Origin: Acidocella facilis ATCC 35904
Lineage (GTDB): Bacteria > Pseudomonadota > Alphaproteobacteria > Acetobacterales > Acetobacteraceae
Direction of reading: 5' to 3'
DNA: 41,743 nt
Assembly (NCBI RefSeq): GCF_000687875.1
Contig: NZ_JHYG01000017.1
Location: forward strand, 1 to 41,743
The position numbers were made by a program, and so were the translations under genes. The notes beneath the pieces were generated by a model, which saw only the letters and a list, made by a program, of their open reading frames with translations, was not told the origin of the DNA and did not search any database. Position 1 is the first letter of the stretch; every line of letters starts with the position of its first letter. Of this stretch, positions 1 to 7,574 are shown in pieces.

Positions 1-185
1 ACCGCCGTCCATTTGCCAAACATCTCCGGCAAATCTCGCCAACGCGCCGCATTGCCAGCCATCCATAAGATCGCATCAACAAAAAGTCGGTTGTCCACCC
101 CGCTTCGGCCAGGGGTGCCAACACGGCCAGGCAAGTGACCCTCAATGCGGTTCCATTGTTCGTCCGTCAGTGTCCGTCTGCTCAA
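1..185 (-). CDS. IS5-family transposase, N-terminal fragment
   Basis: Reading the minus strand from a TTG at 183-185 gives LSRRTLTDEQWNRIEGHLPG, followed by a stretch ending in an LPEMFGKWTAV-like sequence. This is the conserved N-terminal helical region of IS5-family transposases (IS427-like subgroup), which bind the element ends before the DDE catalytic core. A strong ribosome binding site, GAGGAGGG, sits about 8 bases upstream of the TTG, which supports that start. Only about 61 residues are inside the window, so whether the gene is intact, or works as orfA of a frameshifted orfA/orfB pair, cannot be seen. Confidence 0.8.
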   Translation of the reverse strand, partial: MSRRTLTDEQWNRIEGHLPGRVGTPGRSGVDNRLFVDAILWMAGNAARWRDLPEMFGKWTA

Positions 186-237
186 GGCAAGAACCCTCCT
201 CAAGCCTTGAATCAGAAATCACAAACAAAGGGAATCT
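1..237 (-). mobile_element. End of an IS5-family insertion sequence, cut by the window edge
   Basis: The first 185 bases encode, on the minus strand, the N-terminus of an IS5-type transposase, and the sequence just outside the start codon looks like the terminal part of such an element. The outer tip is placed near 231-237 (ggaatct followed by ta), but this is a guess because the other end, needed to define the inverted repeat and target duplication, lies outside the window. Confidence 0.6.
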
Positions 238-401
238 ATGAATGCAGACACGACCTAAGAAATCTGAAAATTCGCCGCAGCGCGACGAATTTTTACCCGC
301 CGCTTACCGGGAATAAAATTTGGCAAGATTGTGTTTTTGCGTTTGATGCCAGGCGCCAATTCCGCCTATGATTGCTCATCCGAGAACAAAGGGTGGGAAC
401 G

Positions 402-617
402 ATGAAACAGCTCCACACACTCTCTGCCGCTTCCCGGATTGTCGCGCTGAAGACCCAGCTTGCTGGCGCCGGCAGTCACGCGCAGGAACGTATCTATATC
501 GAAGATGGCTGGGTATTTCGCGAACATCACGGCAAATATGTCGAATGTATCTGCCGGAGCGATGAAATCGTGAAACCGGCGGACGGGCCGCAAAGCCTGC
601 GTACCGGCCGGGGTTGA
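402..617 (+). CDS. Small conserved-looking protein of unknown function
   Basis: A 71-residue ORF starting MKQLHTLSAASRI. The in-frame upstream start at 372 is possible, but the ATG at 402 follows a purine-rich gggtggga and is preferred. The protein has a short helical N-terminus and then a compact region with aromatic, charged and cysteine residues (IYIEDGWVFREHHGKYVECI). There is no signal peptide or membrane segment. I do not recognise a family. It is convergent with the exported protein at 645-968, with a 27-base gap that contains a GC hairpin. Codon usage fits the neighbouring genes, so it is probably real. Confidence 0.5.
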   Translation: MKQLHTLSAASRIVALKTQLAGAGSHAQERIYIEDGWVFREHHGKYVECICRSDEIVKPADGPQSLRTGRG

Positions 618-644
618 CCCGGCCGAAACCCGGCGCGCCGGCGC

Positions 645-968
645 TTATTCCCCTGTCGGTTGCTTGGTGGTGCCGCCCGGCCCGGCGATGGGGACGGGCG
701 AGCCGATCGTCGCGGTCGGGTGCAGGGCAATTTGCGGCAGGGTCGGGTTATTCGGCAGGGTGGGCTGGGTGCCGGCGGGCTTGTGCGCGGCTTTCGGCGC
801 CGGCGCGCTGCTGGGCGGCTTCGCCAGGCCGGGCTGAACCACCGAGCTGTTGGGATTTTGGGTAATGGTCGCCGTACCCGTCGTGGCGCTCTGCGCCAGG
901 GCGGCGCTGCCCAGCCCCATCGCCATCATCAGCCCCAGAGAGGATCTATCCAACGATAACCGGACCAT
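645..968 (-). CDS. Small exported proline/threonine-rich protein
   Basis: A 107-residue protein with an N-terminal signal peptide (LGLMMAMGLGSAALAQ, predicted cleavage after ALA). The mature region is low-complexity, rich in Pro, Ala and Thr, with repeated short phrases such as PTLPNNPTLPQ, and is probably disordered in the periplasm. A good ribosome binding site (AAGGAGCG) precedes the ATG. No family is recognised. The signal peptide and composition resemble those of the exported proteins at 35805-36931 in this window. It is divergent from fdhD across about 140 bases that probably hold both promoters. Confidence 0.7.
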   Translation of the reverse strand: MVRLSLDRSSLGLMMAMGLGSAALAQSATTGTATITQNPNSSVVQPGLAKPPSSAPAPKAAHKPAGTQPTLPNNPTLPQIALHPTATIGSPVPIAGPGGTTKQPTGE

Positions 969-1108
969 CGCACGCTCCTTACATCTCGGTCATCTGAGAT
1001 ATAGGCATAGACCGGCGGATTTTCATATGCGCGAACCGGTTATGTTTGCGTATCGGTCCGGCTTGCGGCACCTCTTGCGCTTTCACCGCCACACCCTAAT
1101 TTGCCGCC

Positions 1109-1918
1109 ATGGTGCCTCCCCTTCCCCCGGTTTCGTGCAGTTGGCCGGCCCAGCGCCTGGCTGACGGAGACGCCCCGCAGGCGGTGGCGCGGCAACTGGC
1201 GGAAGAGACGCCGATCAGCCTCAGCTACAATACCATGCGCCACGCGGTGATGATGGCCACAGCCCGGGATATCGAGGATTTCTGCGTCGGCTTCTCGCTG
1301 ACGGAAGGCATCGTGGCGCGGGCCGAGGAGATCCGCTCCATCGCCCTGACCGCCGGCCCGGAGGGGATCACGGCCGATCTGCGCATCCCGGCCGAGGCGT
1401 TTCATAGGCTGATGCAGGCGGCGCGGCGCACCGTGGTGGGCCGCACTGGCTGCGGGGTTTGCGGGGTGGAGGATGCGGGCCAGATTTTGCGGCCCTTGCC
1501 CCGCGTGCCGGACGGGAAGCCGGCATCGCTGGCCGCCATCCGCCATGCGTTGGGCACGTTGGAGACGCATCAGGCGCTGAACCGCGACGTGCATATGGTG
1601 CATGGCGCCGCCTGGTGCGGGCCGGACGGGGAGATCAGGCTGATCCGCGAGGATGTCGGCCGGCATAATGCGCTGGACAAGCTGATCGGGGCGGGGATGC
1701 GCGGCAGGGTCGATTTCGCCGATGGGTTCTGCCTGCTGACCTCGCGCTGCTCTTACGAGATGGTGCAGAAGGCGGTGATTGCCGGGATGCGCGCAATTGT
1801 GGCGATTTCCGCGCCCACCGGGCTGGCGCTGCGGGTGGCGGAGCAGGCGGGGATGACGGTGCTGGCGATCGCGCGGCGCGATGGCCAGATTTTGTTCACG
1901 GGAACTATAGCGGAATAA
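1109..1918 (+). CDS. fdhD: Formate dehydrogenase accessory sulfurtransferase FdhD
   Basis: A 269-residue FdhD protein. The family passes sulfur from a cysteine desulfurase to the molybdenum cofactor (bis-MGD) of formate dehydrogenase, a step needed for enzyme activity in the cytoplasm. Visible hallmarks are the CxxC motif in GRTGCGVCG (Cys115 and Cys118), the preceding DFCVGFSLTEGI block, the EDVGRHNALDKLIG motif, and the C-terminal TSRCSYEMVQKA and APTGLAL segments that bind the cofactor nucleotide. No formate dehydrogenase subunit gene is in the window, so its client enzyme is encoded elsewhere. The first 20 or so residues are poorly conserved and the true start could be slightly downstream. 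Confidence 0.95.
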   Translation: MVPPLPPVSCSWPAQRLADGDAPQAVARQLAEETPISLSYNTMRHAVMMATARDIEDFCVGFSLTEGIVARAEEIRSIALTAGPEGITADLRIPAEAFHRLMQAARRTVVGRTGCGVCGVEDAGQILRPLPRVPDGKPASLAAIRHALGTLETHQALNRDVHMVHGAAWCGPDGEIRLIREDVGRHNALDKLIGAGMRGRVDFADGFCLLTSRCSYEMVQKAVIAGMRAIVAISAPTGLALRVAEQAGMTVLAIARRDGQILFTGTIAE

Positions 1919-2097
1919 AGCTGTTTGGCGCCGCGTTTCTGAACATTGCGCGGGGTGAGATTGCCGCGCCCCCACAACACTGTCTGGGTCTGAGGCGGGT
2001 GATATCGGCAAAACTTTTATAACTTTATGCCGTGGCTTTGGAAACGGTAATCAGGTCCGGCTTTCATGTGGGCGGCGTTTGTTTTAAATGCTCGCCC

Positions 2098-2595
2098 ATG
2101 AAGAGATTGCTCGCCACCTCCCTGCTCGCCCTGCTCCCCGCCTCCGCCCTGGCCGCCGGCCCGACCGCCCTTGGCCCCAATGGCGGCAAATATGGCGATT
2201 GGACAGCCGCCACCTACGGCACGGGCGCGGCCAAGATCTGCTACGCCTTCACCACTGTGCAGAGCGCCAAGCCGGCCATTGCCTCACGCGGCAAGGTGAT
2301 GCTGACCGTGACCAACCGCAAAGGCTCCGCCAACGAGGTGTCCGTCACCGCCGGCTATGATTACCCCAAGGACGCGAAGGTGAAGCTGAGCGTCGGCCCC
2401 CAGGATTTCGGTTTCTACACCCAGAAGAATGTCGCCTTCACCGCCGATGGCGCGAAAGCCGTGGCCGCGTTCAAATCCGGCAATGACGCGGTCGTCACCA
2501 GCCCCGGGCCGAAGGGCAAGATCACCGTCACCGACCAGTTCTCCCTCTCCGGCTTCTCAGCCGCCTACAAGGCGATATCCGACGCATGTCAGTGA
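2098..2595 (+). CDS. Invasion-associated locus B (IalB) family exported protein
   Basis: A 165-residue secreted protein with a clear signal peptide ([20 protein letters not shown]). The mature part carries the IalB-type pattern: a GDWTAATYG start, a cysteine in AKICYAF, a [14 protein letters not shown] strand and a C-terminal cysteine near the end. IalB proteins are small periplasmic beta-rich proteins of unclear function, widespread in non-pathogenic alphaproteobacteria despite the name. The ATG at 2098 is chosen over an upstream in-frame start because it begins the signal peptide. The stop overlaps the rlmN start by 10 bases, so the two are probably cotranscribed and may be translationally coupled. 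Confidence 0.8.
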   Translation: MKRLLATSLLALLPASALAAGPTALGPNGGKYGDWTAATYGTGAAKICYAFTTVQSAKPAIASRGKVMLTVTNRKGSANEVSVTAGYDYPKDAKVKLSVGPQDFGFYTQKNVAFTADGAKAVAAFKSGNDAVVTSPGPKGKITVTDQFSLSGFSAAYKAISDACQ

Positions 2596-3755
2596 CACTC
2601 GACCTCACCGCCGCCGAGCGCGAGCGCATCCTCGCCAAGGCGGCGCATTTCTCGCCGCCGCCGCATATTCTGCCGGATGGGCGGCGGGATCTGGTCGGGC
2701 TCTCGCGCGAGGAGCTGCTGGAGGAGGTGGCGGCGTTCGGCGAGAAGCCGTTCCGCGCCAAGCAGCTCTGGCACTGGATCTATCACCAGGGCGTGCGGGA
2801 TTTCGCGGCAATGTCCAACATCGCCAAGCCCTTGCAGGAGAAGCTGGCGCAGCGCTTCGTCATCGGCCGGCCGGAGGTGGCGACCGACCAGCTCTCCAAG
2901 GACGAGACCCGCAAATTCCTGTTCCGCTTCCGCGACCATGAGGCGGTGGAGACGGTGTATATTCCGGACCGCCAGGAGGATCGCGGCGCGGTCTGCCTCT
3001 CCTCCCAGGTCGGCTGCACCCTCTCCTGCCGCTTCTGCCATACCGGCACGCAGCGCCTCTCGCGCAACCTCTCGGCGGCGGAGATTGTCGGCCAGTTCAT
3101 GGCGGCGCGCGATGCCTATGGCGAGTGGCCGAGCCCGCGCGGCGAAACCCCGCGTTTGCTCTCCACCATCGTGCTGATGGGCATGGGCGAGCCGCTTTAT
3201 AATTACGAGAACGTCGCCAAGGCGATGAAGATCATCATGGATGGCGAGGGCATCGCGCTCTCGCGCCGGCGCATTACCCTCTCCACCTCCGGCGTGGTGC
3301 CGATGATGGACCGGGCGGGCGAGGAGCTGGGGGTAAACCTGGCGGTGTCGCTGCATGCGGTGCGCGATGATCTGCGCGACGAGCTGGTGCCGCTGAACCG
3401 CAAATACCCGATCAAGGAGCTGATCGAGGCGTGCCATCGCTATCCCGGCGCCTCGAACGCGCGGCGGATCACGTTTGAATATGTGATGCTGCGCGGGGTG
3501 AATGATTCCGAGGCGGAGGCGCATGAGCTGGTGCGGCTGATCGCCGGATTGCCGGCGAAGGTGAATCTGATCCCCTTCAACCCCTGGCCGGGCTCGGCCT
3601 ATCAGCCTTCGACGCCGGAGGCGCTGAAGAAATTTGCGGCGATCGTGATGCAGGCGGGCTATGCCTCGCCGATCCGCACCCCGCGCGGGCGCGATATTCT
3701 GGCCGCGTGCGGGCAGTTGAAGAGCGACGTCGAAAAGCAGAACGCGGCGGAATAA
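2586..3755 (+). CDS. rlmN: 23S rRNA (adenine-C2)-methyltransferase / tRNA methyltransferase RlmN
   Basis: A 389-residue radical-SAM enzyme that methylates C2 of A2503 in 23S rRNA and A37 of some tRNAs. The [4Fe-4S] cluster motif CTLSCRFC (Cys144, Cys148, Cys151) is intact. The resolving cysteine near the C-terminus lies in ILAACGQL (Cys375). Other family marks are [24 protein letters not shown] and LAVSLHA, as well as PFNPWPGS. Length is normal for the family. It overlaps the upstream IalB-like gene by 10 bases. Its 3' side abuts repeat element copy A, into which an IS1595 transposon has inserted. RlmN is chromosomal housekeeping, not the Cfr resistance paralogue. Confidence 0.97.
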   Translation: MSVTLDLTAAERERILAKAAHFSPPPHILPDGRRDLVGLSREELLEEVAAFGEKPFRAKQLWHWIYHQGVRDFAAMSNIAKPLQEKLAQRFVIGRPEVATDQLSKDETRKFLFRFRDHEAVETVYIPDRQEDRGAVCLSSQVGCTLSCRFCHTGTQRLSRNLSAAEIVGQFMAARDAYGEWPSPRGETPRLLSTIVLMGMGEPLYNYENVAKAMKIIMDGEGIALSRRRITLSTSGVVPMMDRAGEELGVNLAVSLHAVRDDLRDELVPLNRKYPIKELIEACHRYPGASNARRITFEYVMLRGVNDSEAEAHELVRLIAGLPAKVNLIPFNPWPGSAYQPSTPEALKKFAAIVMQAGYASPIRTPRGRDILAACGQLKSDVEKQNAAE

Positions 3756-3760
3756 GTTAT

Positions 3761-3860
3761 AAAAGTTTTTGGTGCCGCTTTTTTCAAAAAGCGGCGAAGA
3801 GGCCGGGGCGTGTGCAACGCCGTCGTCAACACCCCAGACGTTTTGCAACCCTTTTTGAAA
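3761..3860. repeat. Cloverleaf-type intergenic repeat, copy A, left part (split by transposon)
   Basis: Starts with the outer arm AAAAGTTTTTGG, followed by a lateral hairpin (GCCGC, six T, C, five A, GCGGC; 3774-3795), a GC-rich apical region ending CACCCCAGACGTTTT, and the first half of the right lateral hairpin (GCAACCCTTTTTGAAA). The other half is at 6830-6867, beyond the IS1595 transposon. Joined, the two parts match copies B and D. It lay between the convergent rlmN and lipoprotein genes before insertion. Confidence 0.8.
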
Positions 3861-3908
3861 GGCGATATTATACTTGCCAAACCCAACCGCATTATGTAGT
3901 GTTTGGGC

Positions 3909-4832
3909 ATGAGCATTCTCAATGCGCCCTATTTTCAGGATGAAGAAGCGGCATACGCGAAGCTGGAAAGCGTCGTGTGGCCGCACGGTCCTGTTTGCCC
4001 GCATTGCGGTACTATGGAGCGCATGAAGCGGCTTGAGGGTAAGGCCACCCGCCCCGGTCTGTATAAGTGCTACGCCTGCCGCAAGCAGTCCCGCGTCACC
4101 GTGGGGACTGCGTTTGAGAGCAGCCATGTCAAGCTGCACGTCTGGCTGCAAGCGGTCTATCTGATGTGCGCCAGCAAGAAGGGCATCAGCAGCAACCAGC
4201 TTGCCCGCGTGCTGGGCGTGACGGTCAAGACCGGCTGGTTCATGAGCCAACGCATCCGCGAGGCTATGCGCTCTGGCGGCTTGGAGCCGCTGGGCGGTTT
4301 GGGCGCCGTGGTTGAGGCCGACGAGACCTTTATCGGCCGTAAGGAAGGTGCCGTGAAGCGCCGTGGTTACAGCCATAAGCGCGCCGTTCTGAGCCTCGTG
4401 GAGCGTGGTGGCGCGGTGCGCTCTTTCCATGTGGACGGCACCAGCACGGATGACGTTATGCCGATCCTTAAGGCCAATATCGCCAAGGAAACGGCGATCA
4501 TGACCGATGAAGCCGGGCAATACCATAAGGTTAATCAACACTTTGCCTGCCATGAGTTCACCCGTCACGGGCAGGGCGAATACGTACGCGGCGACGTACA
4601 CAGCAACACGATTGAAGGCTATTTCAGCATCTTCAAACGCGGCATGAAGGGCGTTTATCAACACTGTGCGGAGAGGCATCTGCATCGTTATCTGGCTGAA
4701 TTTGACTTCCGCTATAACAATCGCGTGAAGCTGGGATTCGATGATAACGCTCGTGCAGACAATGCCTTAAGTGGTATTGTCGGAAAGCGGTTGACATACC
4801 GGGACTCGCTGGCGGTTGGCGCCACGGGCTGA
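3909..4832 (+). CDS. IS1595-family transposase
   Basis: A 307-residue transposase from ATG 3909 (a TTG at 3903 is also in frame). It has an N-terminal zinc ribbon (Cys30-PH-Cys33 and Cys54-YA-Cys57), a helix-turn-helix region (ISSNQLARVLGVTVKTGWFM), and an RNase H-like catalytic core. Core residues are Asp138 in VVEADETFIG, Asp200 in IMTDEAGQY and the HSNTIEGYFSIFKRG block, with Glu236 as the probable third acid. The length and motif set match the IS1595 family. No frameshift or stop is present, so it is likely active. The first passenger gene follows after 17 bases and may be transcribed with it. Confidence 0.93.
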   Translation: MSILNAPYFQDEEAAYAKLESVVWPHGPVCPHCGTMERMKRLEGKATRPGLYKCYACRKQSRVTVGTAFESSHVKLHVWLQAVYLMCASKKGISSNQLARVLGVTVKTGWFMSQRIREAMRSGGLEPLGGLGAVVEADETFIGRKEGAVKRRGYSHKRAVLSLVERGGAVRSFHVDGTSTDDVMPILKANIAKETAIMTDEAGQYHKVNQHFACHEFTRHGQGEYVRGDVHSNTIEGYFSIFKRGMKGVYQHCAERHLHRYLAEFDFRYNNRVKLGFDDNARADNALSGIVGKRLTYRDSLAVGATG

Positions 4833-4849
4833 ACAAATGGGCCGTCGAA

Positions 4850-5581
4850 ATGCAGTTTGGAACTGAGTATAGATTGGTATTGGAGGGTTTTACCCCTGAT
4901 ACCATTCCTATGTCTCGGCTCGCAGAATACTTGCGGCAAATGGCCAAAATGCTTGGCTATGAAGGCGCTGTGCATTTTCAACGCGTTGAAAACAACTGTA
5001 CCGCTCTGGTTGCAAAAATTGATCCTAGGACAGCGGGTAAGGTGCGTGCCCAAGTTAGAGCGATCAGAGAAAAAAAGGCGCCTGCGGACGCAATGAACGC
5101 GTCTGCTGCCATCAATAGGATGGTTGCAGAGGACAAGACCACGGGTCTCCTTCGAGAGCAGAAGGGGGTGGTAATTCGTTTTCCTGGCACACGTCCCGCT
5201 CAAAATATGGCGCTGGAAGTTCCTGACGAGGGGACGGTTATAGGCTATCTGTATATGCTCTCTGACGCAGGGCGAGAGTTCCATGCGCGGATAAAGCTGG
5301 AAAGCGGCAACACGCTTATGTGCACCGTCACCGACGAAATCGCAAAGAAGCTTCGCAGTCACTTGTTTGAGACGGTTAAAGTGTCCGGCCCCGGCATATG
5401 GGCAAGAGACACTGATGGTGCGTGGGCGGCCCTCAAACTTGAGATTAAAGAAGTTGTTCCTGTTAAATCTACGAGCCTCCGCTCCGTCATAGACGAGCTG
5501 CGCCAGATCGATATTGACTGGCCAGAGGATGTTTTTGAGACAAATGATGGCCACGACCAAAATGGCAGCCATCTCCAGTGA
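4850..5581 (+). CDS. Transposon passenger protein of unknown function, partner of the PIN gene
   Basis: A 243-residue cytoplasmic protein with no signal peptide or membrane segments. It begins with a conserved-looking block (LVLEGFTPDTIPMSRLAEYLRQMAKMLG), then VHFQRVENNCTALVAKI, and a C-terminal half of alternating strands ending in an acidic tail (SLRSVIDELRQIDIDWPEDV). I recall similar uncharacterised proteins in proteobacteria but no assigned function. Its stop overlaps the GTG start of the PIN-domain gene (GTGA), which implies translational coupling and a shared role. Whether it is an antitoxin, a nucleic-acid-binding partner or something else cannot be told from sequence. Base composition is AT-richer than the flanking genes. 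Confidence 0.75.
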   Translation: MQFGTEYRLVLEGFTPDTIPMSRLAEYLRQMAKMLGYEGAVHFQRVENNCTALVAKIDPRTAGKVRAQVRAIREKKAPADAMNASAAINRMVAEDKTTGLLREQKGVVIRFPGTRPAQNMALEVPDEGTVIGYLYMLSDAGREFHARIKLESGNTLMCTVTDEIAKKLRSHLFETVKVSGPGIWARDTDGAWAALKLEIKEVVPVKSTSLRSVIDELRQIDIDWPEDVFETNDGHDQNGSHLQ

Positions 5582-6120
5582 TTGTTGCGTTTGACAATAC
5601 CTTTCTGTCGCTAATTCTAAATCCCGCGTCTCAGCCAGGAAGGGACCCTGCAACAGGGCAAGTCGTCGCTCACTGGAAGCAACGGATTGAGGCCCTTGTT
5701 GATCGCCTTAGTGAATCTAAGGTTAAAATAATTATCCCTACTCCGTGTTTGGCGGAATCTCTTATCGGAGCCAGGGACATTCAAAAGATCATGGAAGTCA
5801 TAAAGTCCTATAGCGTGATTCAGTTGGCGCCATTTGATGTAAAAGCTTCGATTGAATTGGCTATTATTACTCAAACCGCACAAGGTGTCGGTCTTAAAGC
5901 CTCTGGAACCAAGCAAGAAGTAAAGTTTGACCGGCAAATAGTAGCCGTAGCAAAGGCGTCAGGCGCTAAGGTGTTTTATACGGATGACTCATCCCAGAGT
6001 AATTTCGCGGCTCATGCCGGGTTAACGGTGAAGCATTCCTGGGAGCTAGACCTGCCGCCTGAATATGCTCAACGCGACATACAAGAGATATTAGAAGATG
6101 CCCCAGCCTCCCAAGGATAA
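5578..6120 (+). CDS. PIN-domain protein (putative ribonuclease), transposon passenger
   Basis: A 180-residue protein starting at GTG 5578, in the overlap with the preceding stop. PIN nucleases use three or four acidic residues for metal-dependent RNA cleavage. Candidates here are Asp6 in MIVAFDNTFLS, the Glu in PTPCLAESLIG, and the acids in KFDRQIVAVAKASGAKVFYTDDSS. The AVAKASGAKVFYTDD segment is a typical PIN ending. It is longer than VapC toxins (about 130 residues), with an N-terminal insertion after the first strand. PIN proteins are toxins of VapBC systems or RNA-processing enzymes. With a coupled partner upstream and a small protein overlapping its 3' end, a toxin-antitoxin-like or defence-like module is plausible but unproven. 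Confidence 0.75.
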   Translation: MIVAFDNTFLSLILNPASQPGRDPATGQVVAHWKQRIEALVDRLSESKVKIIIPTPCLAESLIGARDIQKIMEVIKSYSVIQLAPFDVKASIELAIITQTAQGVGLKASGTKQEVKFDRQIVAVAKASGAKVFYTDDSSQSNFAAHAGLTVKHSWELDLPPEYAQRDIQEILEDAPASQG

Positions 6121-6262
6121 AAGCCAGATTGATCGCTTCAAGGAGGCCGCCCGCCAGCTTGAGGTGGACGAGAGCGAGGCTGCTTTTGACGAAAAGCTGA
6201 AAAAGCTTGCCCAACCACCGGGGGGAAATGCTACGCTAAAGAATCCACCGGAAAGCCAGTGA
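6098..6262 (+). CDS. Small acidic/basic helical protein, 54 aa, transposon passenger
   Basis: The ORF starts at ATG 6098 inside the 3' end of the PIN gene (23-base overlap) and ends at TGA 6260-6262. It begins MPQPPKDKSQIDRFKEAARQ and continues with a highly charged amphipathic helix (Glu, Asp, Lys, Ala), then a Pro/Gly/Asn-rich tail. Overlap with the PIN gene, codon usage and a predicted helical fold support a real gene. Short charged proteins beside PIN nucleases are often partners or inhibitors, but there is no motif to prove that here. Confidence 0.6.
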   Translation: MPQPPKDKSQIDRFKEAARQLEVDESEAAFDEKLKKLAQPPGGNATLKNPPESQ

Positions 6263-6268
6263 GGCGAC

Positions 6269-6457
6269 ATGAAAAGCTCAGTTGTTATCGTTAAAAACGA
6301 TGAAATTCCCGTGACTTGGACCGTAGAAGCCAATGATATAGACAACGACGGGTCCGTTGACGTGACGATCTTCTCTGGCCCTGACGCTCAAGCGAGGGCG
6401 CATGAGTATGCCGTCTGGAAATACCAGGGCGCCACGGTCGAGCGAGAGTACGCCTAA
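6269..6457 (+). CDS. Small hypothetical protein, 62 aa, transposon passenger
   Basis: A 62-residue ORF six bases after the stop of the preceding small gene. It starts MKSSVVIVKNDEIPVTWTVE and is rich in Asp and beta-branched residues (DIDNDGSVDVTIFSGPDAQARAHEYAVWKYQGA), which suggests a small beta/alpha fold. No family is recognised. It is the last gene of the plus-strand run inside the transposon, and its stop overlaps the minus-strand gene at 6454 by four bases. Confidence 0.55.
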   Translation: MKSSVVIVKNDEIPVTWTVEANDIDNDGSVDVTIFSGPDAQARAHEYAVWKYQGATVEREYA

Positions 6458-6759
6458 CCGCGCGTCTCTACATCAACAATCGTAATGCATGAATTTGGCC
6501 TGGAGTGACTTGTGCCCGTGTGCCATGGTCCATCCTGAATGTCGAGACCATCAATCTTGGCAATTTCAAAGCAGCGCCACTGACCGCCTGGCGGTAGACC
6601 GTTTGAGCTACCGCCTTCAAACTGAAACGCCATGACGCGGCGCTTTCCGTCTCTCATACCAACGGCATGAGGACAGCAGACCCTAAGATGGCCGTCATAG
6701 TAGAATGCGGCCTGCTGCCGGTTCAAAACCGCAGACCGCAATAACTGATATGTGTCCAT
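6454..6759 (-). CDS. Conserved hypothetical protein, transposon passenger on the opposite strand
   Basis: A 101-residue protein. Distinct blocks are YQLLRSAVLNRQQAAFYYDGH, VCCPHAVG, FEGGSSNGLPPGGQWRCFEI and DGPWHTGTSHSRPNSCI. From memory these match a widespread family of unknown function of the same length in proteobacteria, distantly like WYL ligand-sensing domains; this is recollection, not a search. It has no signal peptide or membrane segment. It reads towards the other passengers and lies just inside the right terminal repeat. Confidence 0.65.
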   Translation of the reverse strand: MDTYQLLRSAVLNRQQAAFYYDGHLRVCCPHAVGMRDGKRRVMAFQFEGGSSNGLPPGGQWRCFEIAKIDGLDIQDGPWHTGTSHSRPNSCITIVDVETRG

Positions 6760-6829
6760 AGAACCCCACGACTCGGTGAGGATGTATCATACCAGATATT
6801 GTTGCGGGTTTGGCAAGTATAATATCGCC

Positions 6830-6867
6830 TTTTGAAAAAAGGGCTGCACCCCAAAAACTTTTGCAAC
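6830..6867. repeat. Cloverleaf-type intergenic repeat, copy A, right part
   Basis: Begins with the second copy of the 8-bp duplication TTTTGAAA, continues AAAAGGGCTGC (right half of the lateral hairpin whose left half ends at 3860), then the outer arm CACCCCAAAAACTTTTGCAA. It forms one repeat unit with 3761-3860 once the transposon is removed. Confidence 0.8.
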
Positions 6868-6871
6868 TTTT

Positions 6872-7351
6872 TCAGGCCGTCGGCACGCCCGGCGGCTGGG
6901 CGGGCTGCGGCGGCCGGGTCTCAATGATTGCGGGGCTGGCACCCATCGCCGGTGCCGCGGGCGTATCCGGCGGCGGCGAGGCCAGGCAGCCGCGCACGGT
7001 GTTGGCACAGAACGCATCCACCGCCGCCACCGCATCCTTCTCGCCCACATACCGCACCGACGTCACCTTGCCGTCATCCACCCGGAAAATCGTATGGCAA
7101 TAGCCGCCATAGGATTTGCTGATGCCGCCAATCAGCGGAATGGTCAGCCCGGTCGAGCTGGTCGAGGTCGCGTAATAGGTGAGAATATCGGTGCCGCCGA
7201 AACTGGCTTTCTCATCCGGCACCCCCGCGCAGGTCTCCAGCTGTAATTCCGTCAGCCCGACCAGCTGGTGCTGTGCCTTCAGCGCCACCCGCGAATCATT
7301 CACCGCACAGCCGCCCAGGCCCAGCAATGTCAGCAAAATCATACGCCGCAT
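6872..7351 (-). CDS. Putative lipoprotein of unknown function
   Basis: A 159-residue protein with a lipoprotein signal peptide: MRRMILLTLLGLGGCAVND, lipobox LGGC, so lipidation at Cys15 is expected. The first mature part (LVGLTELQLETCAGVPDEK) and the region TDILTYYATSTSS resemble small outer-membrane lipoproteins of the SmpA/OmlA type, but the match is not firm. Further cysteines (YCHTIF, DAFCANTVRGC) could form disulfides. The C-terminus is a Pro/Ala-rich tail. Before transposon insertion it was convergent with rlmN. Its own promoter probably lies in 7352-7574, shared with the divergent SDR gene. Confidence 0.75.
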   Translation of the reverse strand: MRRMILLTLLGLGGCAVNDSRVALKAQHQLVGLTELQLETCAGVPDEKASFGGTDILTYYATSTSSTGLTIPLIGGISKSYGGYCHTIFRVDDGKVTSVRYVGEKDAVAAVDAFCANTVRGCLASPPPDTPAAPAMGASPAIIETRPPQPAQPPGVPTA

Positions 7352-7574
7352 GAAGATCCTTTCCCTGCCGTATAGGTTTGCTTAACCAAGCCATCCACGC
7401 CCGCCCACCACCAAAACATGAAGACGAAGTAAGGCGTTACCACGCCGCAACACCCACGCCCCTGCGCCGCAACATAAGCTTACCTTTGGAAAGCCTTATT
7501 TTCGCTTGAACATGGTCATCTTCTCCCGACATCTCCGGCTGAGGATGGCCAAAGCGAAGACAGGAGACCGAGAT

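Larger units (their letters stand above)
3861..6829 (+). mobile_element. IS1595-family transposon with passenger genes, 2969 bp, complete
   Basis: Both ends carry the same 24-bp terminal inverted repeat with no mismatch (3861-3884 and 6806-6829, tip GGCGATATTATACTTGCC). The element is flanked by an 8-bp direct duplication TTTTGAAA (3853-3860 and 6830-6837); 8-bp duplications are what IS1595-family elements make. Inside are an IS1595-type transposase (3909-4832) and five further ORFs with visibly lower GC than the chromosome. Removing the element and one duplication rebuilds an uninterrupted copy of the intergenic repeat, so the boundaries are known to the base. Passenger genes are known in several IS1595 subgroups. 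Confidence 0.95.

Noticed and set aside
2589-4685. A 698-codon open frame on the minus strand
   Set aside because: It runs antisense through rlmN and the IS1595 transposase, crossing the transposon boundary, so it cannot be an old gene. The protein is His/Arg/Ala-rich, typical of a shadow frame in GC-rich DNA.
6784-6840. Interpreting the right transposon end as part of an older, second insertion
   Set aside because: The 24-bp terminal repeat matches the left end exactly and the 8-bp duplication is perfect, so one insertion event explains both ends.
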